NCBI GenBank assembly: GCA_903912585.1
Contig: CAIWHY010000548.1
Coordinates: 1-9,409, forward strand
DNA: 9,409 nt
Source of the DNA: an uncultured Thermoleophilia bacterium
GTDB taxonomy: Bacteria > Actinomycetota > Thermoleophilia > UBA2241
Direction: 5' to 3'
Below are positions 1 to 4,949 of the stretch, piece after piece. A program made the translations under genes and the position numbers. Under the pieces are notes generated by a model that was given only the letters and a program-made list of their open reading frames with translations, was not told the origin of the DNA and did no database searches. Position 1 is the stretch's first letter. Each line of letters begins with the position of its first letter.

Positions 1-97
1 CGAGGCAGGGAGTCCGGCGCCGATGAGCGAATCGTAAGGGATGCACGAAGGCCGCCCGTCCCGGGCGGCCGCCGGGCACGACGAGAGGCGAGTCACG

Positions 98-547
98 GTG
101 GCGCAGACAGTGACGATCGAGGGACGATCAGCCCCCCGGCGATCCGGCCGGCGGCCGGCCGGCTCCGCGCCGGCTCCGCGCCTGCACCTCGGCCGGCTGG
201 CCGTCCTCGTGCTCGTCCTCATCGGCGCCTCGTTCTACGTCGCCCCGCTCAGGGCGTTCTTCGCCCAGCAGGACCGCTACCAGCATGAGGCGGCGGCGCT
301 GCAGGCGGCCCGTGCCGACAACGCCGCCTACAAGGTGCAGGTCCAGCTCCTGAGCACCAAGGACTACGTCGCCCAGCGCGCGCGCCTCGACTCCATGCTC
401 GTGCCGCCCGACACCCAGGTCTTCGTCGTCAAGGGGCTCCCGGGCCGCGACACCGCCGCCCCCGTCGTCGGCGGCGCGAAGGCCTCCGCGGGGTCGATCT
501 CCCTCCTGGACCGCATCGACGACCTGTGGCGCACGCTGCTGCACTGA
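98..547 (+). CDS. FtsB/DivIC-type septum formation initiator protein
   Basis: Probable divisome protein of the FtsB/DivIC family, a bitopic membrane protein that in relatives bridges FtsL and FtsQ during septum assembly. From the GTG at 98 it has 149 residues: a basic, Pro/Arg-rich cytoplasmic tail (1-31), one membrane helix (about 33-52), a coiled-coil stretch (about 54-85, QQDRYQHEAAALQAARAD...), then the family's conserved membrane-distal segment (about 88-110, KDYVAQRARLDSMLVPPDTQ). The C-terminal 30 residues are not conserved in type. I chose GTG 98 because GAGAGG lies at 83-88; the ATG at 41 has no properly spaced ribosome site and would add 19 odd residues. It lies 4 bases before a DUF501 gene and then ppx, the usual actinobacterial order. 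Family call is firm; FtsB versus DivIC naming is not. Confidence 0.85.
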   Translation: MAQTVTIEGRSAPRRSGRRPAGSAPAPRLHLGRLAVLVLVLIGASFYVAPLRAFFAQQDRYQHEAAALQAARADNAAYKVQVQLLSTKDYVAQRARLDSMLVPPDTQVFVVKGLPGRDTAAPVVGGAKASAGSISLLDRIDDLWRTLLH

Positions 548-551
548 CGCC

Positions 552-1211
552 GTGACTGTGGCGTCCGCCCGAGGCGGGGTGCGACTGGTGGACGCTCCTC
601 CGCTAGGCGCGCGTCTGGTCGGCGGCGCCGACCTCGTTGTCGTCGCCGCGCAGCTCGCGCGCCGGCCCCACGAGATGAGCCGCGTCGTGGCGCGCTGCCC
701 CTTCGGCTATCCCGCCGCCGTCGAGGACTTGCCCTACGGGAGCGGCGGCCGGCCGTTCCCGACGCTGTACTACCTCACCTGCCCCGCGCTCGTGGCCGGC
801 GTCTCCGCGCTCGAGAGCGACGGCGGCGTGCGGAGGTGGGCGCAGCTTGCGGCGGCGGACCAGAGGCTGGCCGGCGCGCTCGTCAAAGCCGCCGCGCAGA
901 GCAGGTGCCGCCGGCGCGAGCTGGCGCGGCGTTACGCTCTGCCGATGCTCGACGGCGGCGCGTCGCTGCGCAGCGGGGTGGGCGGGGTCGGCGCCGGAGG
1001 ACGAGGCGCCGCCGGGGCGAGCGCCGGCGGCGCGATCTCTGGCGGCGCGATCAAGTGCCTGCACGCCCACGTCGCACACGCACTCGCGTGCCCGAGCTAC
1101 GACCTCGGTGCGGCGATGCTCGCCGAGGTCGCGGACCCGTGGTGCGCCGACCGGCGCTGCGCGGGGTTCGCAGCGGCACGCGTCGAGCTTGCCCGCGGAG
1201 AGCCCTCGTGA
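552..1211 (+). CDS. DUF501 domain protein
   Basis: DUF501 family protein of unknown biochemical role, found in Actinomycetota between ftsB and ppx. Visible family signatures are the N-terminal RCPFGYPAAVEDLP (about 48-61), RPFPTLYYLTCP (67-78) and the KCLHAHVAHALA block (168-179). Cysteines at 49, 77, 169, 180, 198 and 203, with the histidines of the KCLHAHVAH block, could bind a metal; that is inference. The 219-residue length exceeds the usual domain because of a Gly/Ala-rich stretch at about 135-167, just before KCLH, and about 27 extra N-terminal residues. The GTG at 552 follows the previous stop by 4 bases and no good ribosome site is visible, so initiation probably depends on coupling; in-frame GTG codons at 579 and 588 are alternatives. 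Its TGA overlaps the GTG of ppx. Confidence 0.88.
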   Translation: MTVASARGGVRLVDAPPLGARLVGGADLVVVAAQLARRPHEMSRVVARCPFGYPAAVEDLPYGSGGRPFPTLYYLTCPALVAGVSALESDGGVRRWAQLAAADQRLAGALVKAAAQSRCRRRELARRYALPMLDGGASLRSGVGGVGAGGRGAAGASAGGAISGGAIKCLHAHVAHALACPSYDLGAAMLAEVADPWCADRRCAGFAAARVELARGEPS

Positions 1212-2191
1212 AGGTCGCCGTCGTCGACCTCGGGACCAACACGTGCCGGCTGTTCCTGGCCGAGGTAGACGGCGACGAGGTGCGCGCCGGCCGGCTCCCG
1301 CCCGCGCCTGCGGGACCGTCTTGCGTCCGCACCGTCGAGCGCCTGACGACGGTCGTCCGCCTGGGGCAGGGCGTCGACCGCACCGGGCGCCTCGACGCGG
1401 CCGCGGTGGCGCGCACGCGCGCGTGCCTCGCCGGGTACGCGCCGCGCCTCGAGGCGTTCGCACCGGAGCGCCGGCTGCTGGTCGCGACGAGCGTCCTGCG
1501 CGACGCCGCCGAGGGCCGCGCCTTCCTCGAAGGGGTCGAGCGCGACTTCGCGCTGCCGTGGCGCGTCCTCGCCGGGGAGGAGGAGGGCGCGCTCGCCTTT
1601 CGCGGCGGCACGGCGGAGCTCGCCGGCACCGGGCCGACGCCGCTCGTCCTCGTGGACATCGGCGGCGGCAGCACCGAGTTCGCGTTCGGCGCTCCGGGGG
1701 CTGCGCCCGAGTTCGTGCGCAGCCTCGACGTCGGCGTGGTCCGCCTCACGGAGCGCTTCATCGCCTCCGACCCGCCGGCGCCCTCCGAGCTGGCCGAGCT
1801 GGAGCGCTTCACGGCGGCGGCGATCGCGGACGCCGTGCCGGCCCCGGTGCGCGGCGCCGCGCGCGGCGCCGTGGGCGTGGCCGGCACCTACACCACCCTC
1901 GTCGCCCACAAGCTCGGCCTGCGCGAGTACCACTCCGAGCTGGTCCACGGGCGCGTGCTCAGCGCCGCCGACATCGACGCCGCCATCGCGCGCTTCAGCG
2001 CCTTGACCAACGCCGAGCGCGGCCGCCTGCCCGGCATCCAGCCCGGCCGCGAGGACGTGATCCTCGCCGGCGCCATCATCGCGCGCGAGGCGCTGCGTGC
2101 CTTCGGCCTCGCCGAGGTCCTCTGCAGCGAGGCCGACATCCTCGAGGGCGCCGCCTTGGGCCTCGCCGCCGGGACGCTGACCGCAGGCTGA
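1208..2191 (+). CDS. ppx: exopolyphosphatase / pppGpp phosphohydrolase (Ppx/GppA family)
   Basis: Ppx/GppA phosphatase of the ASKHA fold, which releases phosphate from polyphosphate ends and/or converts pppGpp to ppGpp in the cytosol. The 327-residue length matches the short, two-domain actinobacterial Ppx1/Ppx2 type, without the C-terminal HD region of E. coli GppA. Motifs: VVDLGTNTCRLF (5-16, phosphate 1 loop), LLVATSVLRDA (90-100), LAGEEEGALAFRG (121-133, with the catalytic-type Glu), VDIGGGSTEF (149-158, phosphate 2 loop), GVAGTYTTL (223-231, the family's GT-T segment) and SEADILEGAAL (307-317). The GTG start at 1208 overlaps the DUF501 stop as GTGA and puts the phosphate 1 motif at the expected distance from the N-terminus; an upstream extension in the same frame is only antisense or out-of-frame DUF501 sequence. 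Substrate preference cannot be read from sequence. Confidence 0.93.
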   Translation: MKVAVVDLGTNTCRLFLAEVDGDEVRAGRLPPAPAGPSCVRTVERLTTVVRLGQGVDRTGRLDAAAVARTRACLAGYAPRLEAFAPERRLLVATSVLRDAAEGRAFLEGVERDFALPWRVLAGEEEGALAFRGGTAELAGTGPTPLVLVDIGGGSTEFAFGAPGAAPEFVRSLDVGVVRLTERFIASDPPAPSELAELERFTAAAIADAVPAPVRGAARGAVGVAGTYTTLVAHKLGLREYHSELVHGRVLSAADIDAAIARFSALTNAERGRLPGIQPGREDVILAGAIIAREALRAFGLAEVLCSEADILEGAALGLAAGTLTAG

Positions 2192-2192
2192 A

Positions 2193-2219
2193 ACGGCGGC
2201 TGCGCCTCGCGCCCGCCGT
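2193..2219 (+). terminator. possible terminator hairpin after ppx
   Basis: ACGGCGG (2193-2199) pairs with CCGCCGT (2213-2219) across a 13-base loop, two bases after the ppx stop. No T-run follows, so if it ends transcription it is of the T-less kind common in high-GC actinobacteria. It sits between the operon and the tRNA promoter. Confidence 0.35.
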
Positions 2220-2255
2220 CCGTGGCGGTCGCGCCGCCGCCTCGCGCCGCCGTCG

Positions 2256-2261
2256 TATACT
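2256..2261 (+). promoter_or_regulatory. -10 box of the tRNA-Leu promoter
   Basis: TATACT lies 8 bases before the first base of tRNA-Leu, the right distance for transcription to begin at or just before the mature 5' end. No TTGACA-like -35 box is recognisable 16-18 bases upstream (the region is GCC/GCG rich), so the promoter relies on the -10. Confidence 0.5.
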
Positions 2262-2269
2262 CCACCCGT

Positions 2270-2358
2270 GCCGGAGTGGCGGAACTGGTAGACGCCGCGG
2301 ACTTAAAATCTGCTGTCCCCCCGGGGACGTCCGGGTTCGACTCCCGGCTCCGGCACCA
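2270..2358 (+). tRNA. tRNA-Leu (anticodon UAA)
   Basis: Complete class II tRNA of 89 bases including an encoded CCA (2356-2358). The acceptor stem is GCCGGAG (2270-2276) paired with CTCCGGC (2348-2354), with discriminator A at 2355. The anticodon loop is CTTAAAA (2302-2308), giving anticodon TAA at 2304-2306 and reading UUA/UUG leucine codons. The long variable arm pairs GTCCC with GGGAC, as expected for Leu. The T-arm is CCGGG-TTCGACT-CCCGG (2331-2347). The T-arm and part of the acceptor recur 1,091 bases downstream (see 3422-3449). Confidence 0.97.
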
Positions 2359-2404
2359 GAAACCCCCTGCTCGGAGTGCTGATTCCTCGCCGTGCTTCGC
2401 GGCG

Positions 2405-2421
2405 GTGCCGAAGGCCGGCAC
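2405..2421 (+). terminator. possible terminator hairpin downstream of tRNA-Leu
   Basis: GTGCCG (2405-2410) and CGGCAC (2416-2421) form a 6-bp stem with a 5-base loop, 46 bases past the tRNA. No T-run follows. In the rest of the 2359-2579 gap I see no gene with coding character and no clear promoter for the next gene; only its ribosome site near 2566-2577 stands out. Confidence 0.3.
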
Positions 2422-2579
2422 GTGAGACTGTCCAGCGACCTTGTCGACCCTCGCCCGGCGGGCCGACTGGACCTTTGGCGCCATGCAGGCATTCGCTGGA
2501 GAGGCGGGCCGAGACTCACGCCCGCCGCCGTCGTGGCCGAGAGGGGGTGAAGAGCAGTCAAGGCGTGGAGGAGGGGGTC

Positions 2580-3368
2580 ATGGGCAGGAGACGGAAGTGG
2601 ACCATCATCGTGGTGGTCGCGGCAGCCCTGGTGCTGGGGGCGTTCTCGGTGACGCCCGGCTGGGCATCGCTCATCGGCCGCGAGCAAGCGCGCAGCAACC
2701 GGGTGGCGACGCTGGCTTACTACGCCAACGACTGTGTGACGCACGGCATCAGTCCGTCGGCGGTCGTCTTCGATGGCCGCCACATCTGGGTGGCGAACCA
2801 GAACCAGAGAGTGACGAGCCTGGACCCCGCGACCGGGGCCTTGGTGACCGCCTCCGGAACCCCCAGTTCTCCGGTCGCGCTCGCCTTCGACGGCGAGAGC
2901 ATCTGGGTCGCGAACTGCTTCAGCAACAACGTGGAGAGGTTCGCCACCGCCCACCATGGAAGCATCGCCCTCGGGGGAAAGCTCGGCACGTACCCCGTCG
3001 GCAGGCAGCCGAGAGCGATCGCCTTCGACGGCTCCGACATCTGGGTCGTGAACTCCGGGGACAACTGAGTCACGAAGCTGAACGCCATGACTGGGGCGCT
3101 CGTCGGCACCTACGCCGTGGGACGCGGGCCCGATGCCCTTGCCTTCGACCAGTCGGGGTACAGTGCCAGCCCGCCCACCGACCCGAAGACCTACATGTGG
3201 GTCGCCTGCCGTGACAGCTCCAGCCTCAGCAAGCTCGATGCGGTGACTGGGGCGCTGGTCGCCACCTATCCGGTGGGCACGCACCCGACCGGGCTGGCGT
3301 TCGACGGCACCCACATCTGGGTCACTCAGTCCGGCCCCTGTTCGGTCGCCAAGATCCGCGCCCGCTGA
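2580..3368 (+). pseudogene. secreted YncE/NHL-like beta-propeller protein, broken by an in-frame TGA
   Basis: ATG 2580 is preceded by a strong ribosome site (GGAGGAGGGGG, 2567-2577). The product starts with a signal peptide or anchor (MGRRRKWT, then a hydrophobic run at about 9-24), followed by about five degenerate repeats of the form P-x-x-[LIV]-A-F-D-G-x-x-I-W-V-x-N...V-x-x-L-D-x-x-T-G-A-L-V-x-x-x-x-V-G (IWV at 69-71, 108-110, 154-156 and later). This is typical of YncE-like/NHL propellers, usually exported and of unknown ligand. Codon 163 is TGA (3066-3068). The same frame resumes at once with VTKLNAMTGALVGTYAVG and runs to TGA 3366-3368, so the intact length would be 262 residues, with no frameshift. 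Aligned repeats carry R, N, S or S at the stop position, so CGA to TGA is one simple route. Five repeats may be too few for a closed propeller. Composition is less GC-extreme than its neighbours. Confidence 0.75.
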
Positions 3369-3378
3369 CGCTCGCTTT

Positions 3379-3415
3379 CTGAGGGGAGCGGCGCGAACGG
3401 CGCCGCTCCCCTCAG
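3379..3415 (+). terminator. strong 16-bp hairpin after the propeller gene
   Basis: A perfect 16-bp inverted repeat: CTGAGGGGAGCGGCGC (3379-3394), loop GAACG, and its exact complement at 3400-3415. It begins 11 bases after the propeller stop codon. Position and stability suggest a transcription terminator, although there is no T-tract on the plus strand (CGGCG follows). On the minus strand the stem is followed by AAAGCGAG, so it is T-less in that direction too. Confidence 0.6.
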
Positions 3416-3421
3416 CGGCGC

Positions 3422-3449
3422 CCGGGTTCGACTCCCGGCGACGGCGACG
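3422..3449 (+). repeat. partial second copy of the tRNA-Leu 3' end
   Basis: Bases 3422-3439 are identical to 2331-2348 of tRNA-Leu, an 18-base match covering the whole T-arm. Extending to 3449 gives 23 of 28 matches to the end of the tRNA including its CCA. No anticodon arm, D-arm or 5' acceptor partner (GCCGTCG would be needed) precedes it; that space is taken by the hairpin at 3379-3415. It is therefore a fragment, such as an integration event at a tRNA gene or the decay of a duplicated tRNA would leave. Confidence 0.55.
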
Positions 3450-3469
3450 AGCGCGGGCCGCCGCTCGGG

Positions 3470-3478
3470 TGCTATCCT
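3470..3478 (+). promoter_or_regulatory. extended -10 promoter before the membrane-protein gene
   Basis: TGC-TATCCT (3470-3478) fits an extended -10 element, with transcription expected to start near 3485. No -35 box is recognisable 17 bases upstream, which is tolerable for the TGn class. The transcript would have a 5' leader of about 60 bases carrying the hairpin at 3501-3529. Confidence 0.4.
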
Positions 3479-3500
3479 GTGACGCAGGCACAATTCATCC

Positions 3501-3529
3501 GGGAGCGTCGCCGTCGGCGCCGCGCTCCC
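3501..3529 (+). promoter_or_regulatory. leader hairpin before the membrane-protein gene
   Basis: GGGAGCG (3501-3507) pairs with CGCTCCC (3523-3529); inside the loop CGCC and GGCG can form a further short stem. It ends 16 bases before the ATG at 3546 and could influence translation of a gene that lacks an obvious ribosome site. Regulatory function is inference. Confidence 0.35.
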
Positions 3530-3545
3530 TTCCGAACGCGACCGC

Positions 3546-4064
3546 ATGGCCACGACACCTCAAGTCCGCCCTTGGTGGGACCGGCTCACGCCCCGCACCG
3601 GCGTGCGCATCCAGCTGTTCGCCGCGGCCGTGCTGTGGCTCGTGGCTGTGAGCTTCCTGGTCGTCCGCGGCGTCCTGTTCATCGAGGCGCCATCGGGGGT
3701 GCAGCACTCGCACTTCAGCTACTGGATCGTGCCCATCGCCCTGGTCGCGGTCGTGATCGGCATGATCAAGGCGCGCTTCATCCTGATCAAGTACGCCAAC
3801 AAGGCGGTGGCGCGCATCCAGCGGCGCGGGCACGCCTGCTTCTTCGGCTTCTTCGCGCCCACTTCGTGGCTGTTCGTGATCGTGATGATGGGTGGCGGGA
3901 TGCTGCTGCGCCACTCGGCGCTCGTCGACTCCACCTGGGGACGGGTCGCGTTGTCGGTGCTCTACATCGCCGTAGGCACGGCCCTGGCGATCGCCGACCG
4001 CATCTTCTGGATCGCGGCGCTGCGCTCCCTGCGGGCGCCGGCAGAGACGCCGGCCACCGAGTAG
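3546..4064 (+). CDS. four-helix integral membrane protein, unknown function
   Basis: I do not recognise a named family. The 172-residue product has four predicted membrane helices at about 22-41, 58-75, 98-121 and 133-156. A short basic cytoplasmic loop between helices 2 and 3 contains KARFILIKYANKAVARIQRRGHACFFGFF, and helix 3 carries the Met/Gly-rich MMGGGMLLRHS (114-124). The basic 76-95 loop argues for both termini being inside. There are no catalytic or binding motifs that I can name; the lone His/Cys pair (HAC, 96-98) is at a membrane edge. ATG 3546 has no clear Shine-Dalgarno sequence, but an extended -10 promoter and a leader hairpin lie upstream. Coding character (GC3, hydrophobic pattern) makes this a real gene. 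It stands alone and its neighbours give no hint of role. Confidence 0.8.
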   Translation: MATTPQVRPWWDRLTPRTGVRIQLFAAAVLWLVAVSFLVVRGVLFIEAPSGVQHSHFSYWIVPIALVAVVIGMIKARFILIKYANKAVARIQRRGHACFFGFFAPTSWLFVIVMMGGGMLLRHSALVDSTWGRVALSVLYIAVGTALAIADRIFWIAALRSLRAPAETPATE

Positions 4065-4133
4065 GGGCGCAGAGGCCGGCGGGCGACGGCGCGACGGCCG
4101 GCGCGGCGACGGCGCGCACGACCGCCGCCCGCA

Positions 4134-4266
4134 GACGATCCCGAGGGCTACGAGGACCCGGGCGTGCCGTTCCCGCTCCGTGAGTCGCCCGTGGACCGGC
4201 TGGCCGAGGTCCAGGACGCCGCGGGCGCTGCGGCCGTCTACCAGCCGCGCGTCCCCCGCCCTCCCT
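4134..4266 (+). pseudogene. coding-like orphan fragment
   Basis: In the frame of the preceding membrane gene, but beyond its TAG (4062-4064), about 44 codons read DDPEGYEDPGVPFPLRESPV and on through VDRLAEVQDAAGAAAVYQPR. Third positions are almost all G or C while second positions are mixed, the pattern of a translated high-GC gene rather than spacer. There is no plausible start codon with a ribosome site. From about 4238 the fragment runs antisense into the DUF427 gene and meets a stop at 4302-4304. The linking 4065-4133 is Arg-rich repetitive sequence. Best reading: the tail of a lost gene, or a former C-terminal extension of the membrane protein. No family recognised. Confidence 0.35.
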
Positions 4267-4825
4267 TGAACGGCCCCTCGATCTCGGCCGTGATCCATCC
4301 GCCGTAGAAGTCGCCGTCCTGCGGCCGCACCTGGTCGTCGTCGACGAAGCACGCGTCCATGCGGCCGGGGTAGAAGGCGACGTGGCCGGCGAGTGCCTCA
4401 TAGCCGTGCGCCGGGCGCGGGTAGTGCCAGGCGGCGTCGGCAGCGACGCGAACGCCGCCGCCCTCCGCGTGACCGCACCCGGCGTCGCCGCCCTCCGCGT
4501 GACCGCCCTCCGCGTCGCCGCCGGCGACCACGTCGTAGTACGCCGCCTCACCCTTGAACTCGCACCAGGTATACTTGCGGGTCGGGACCAGGACGCCGGC
4601 CACGACGTCGGCGACCGGCACGTAGTACACCGGCGGATGGCTGGTCTCGAGCACGCGCAGGGCGCGAGTGCTGTCAGCGATCGTGCGGCCGGCGAAGACG
4701 ACGCGCACGCGCCAGCCCGAGGCCTCTACGCGCGGCGGCCGCGGGTAGTCCCACACCGATTCCCGCGGCCTGCTTCTGCCGGCCTCGCCCGCCGTCTCGC
4801 GCCCTGTCTCGCCCGCCTCGTCCAT
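4238..4825 (-). CDS. DUF427 domain protein with a tandem-repeat insertion
   Basis: DUF427 family (PF04248), a small beta-rich fold of unknown biochemical role. From ATG 4825 it has 195 residues. Family hallmarks: VWDYPRPPRVEASGWRVRVVFAG (24-46), the TIADSTRALRVLETSHPPVYYVP strand-turn (48-70), TRKYTWCEFKGEAAYYDVV (82-100), the second WHYPRPAHGYEALAGHVAFYPGRMDA block, and the C-terminal YGGWITAEIEGPFKGGRGTRGW. Between YYDVV and WHYPRP, where relatives have a short loop, about 25 residues are inserted as four 5-residue repeats of type GG[DH]AE. I prefer ATG 4825 to ATG 4882, because the longer form would run through the shared promoter region. No ribosome site is visible at 4825; a TATCAA box 6 bases upstream would give a leaderless mRNA. 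Probably monocistronic. Confidence 0.88.
   Translation of the reverse strand: MDEAGETGRETAGEAGRSRPRESVWDYPRPPRVEASGWRVRVVFAGRTIADSTRALRVLETSHPPVYYVPVADVVAGVLVPTRKYTWCEFKGEAAYYDVVAGGDAEGGHAEGGDAGCGHAEGGGVRVAADAAWHYPRPAHGYEALAGHVAFYPGRMDACFVDDDQVRPQDGDFYGGWITAEIEGPFKGGRGTRGW
4463..4522 (-). repeat. 4 x 15-bp in-frame tandem repeat inside the DUF427 gene
   Basis: On the minus strand the units are GGCGGCGACGCGGAG, GGCGGTCACGCGGAG, GGCGGCGACGCCGGG and TGCGGTCACGCGGAG. The pattern is a 30-bp dimer repeated twice with 27 of 30 matches. Encoded peptide: GGDAE-GGHAE-GGDAG-CGHAE. Because 15 is a multiple of 3, copy-number changes would keep the frame. Confidence 0.85.
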
Positions 4826-4831
4826 GGTGCG

Positions 4832-4882
4832 TTGATACCCGCCGGCGCGAGTCTTTACAGGCGCCCGGCGCGGGCCTACCAT
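4832..4882. promoter_or_regulatory. divergent promoter region shared by the DUF427 and SPFH genes
   Basis: On the plus strand, TTTACA (4854-4859), 17 bases, TACCAT (4877-4882) makes a well-spaced promoter for the SPFH gene, with start near 4889 and a leader of about 60 bases. On the minus strand the same hexamer reads TGTAAA, followed 16 bases on by TATCAA (4837-4832), which would start transcription at about the DUF427 ATG (4825). The two promoters would share their -35 element. The plus-strand assignment is the stronger. Confidence 0.45.
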
Positions 4883-4949
4883 CGAGTACGGAGAACATCG
4901 TCGGGGCCCGGCGGACGGCCGCGGGCGCTCCCCGGCGGAAAGGGGTCAC

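Noticed and set aside
1..40. Tail of an upstream gene such as enolase
   Set aside because: Stops exist in two frames (24-26 and 35-37), but the few codons before them match no recognisable C-terminus, so frame and identity cannot be chosen.
41..97. ATG 41 as the start of the ftsB-like gene
   Set aside because: AAGGG directly abuts this ATG with no spacing, and the added residues are unlike the family; GTG 98 has a usable ribosome site.
2222..2425. 67-codon reading frame over tRNA-Leu
   Set aside because: It simply reads through the tRNA gene; it has no ribosome site and its product is the tRNA sequence in translation.
3066..3068. Selenocysteine or programmed read-through at the propeller TGA
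   Set aside because: Sister repeats have Arg/Asn/Ser, not Cys, at this position; no hairpin directly after the TGA is apparent and the context (GTC follows) is not a known read-through signal.
3416..3450. A complete second tRNA gene
   Set aside because: Only the T-arm and 3' acceptor strand are present; no 5' acceptor complement, D-arm or anticodon arm, and the upstream space is a perfect hairpin.
2076..3491. Long minus-strand reading frame of 471 codons
   Set aside because: It is antisense to ppx, tRNA-Leu and the propeller gene; its Arg/Gly-rich composition is the usual shadow of high-GC coding.
4463..4522. CRISPR-like repeat array
   Set aside because: Units are contiguous without spacers, in frame, and inside a conserved coding domain.
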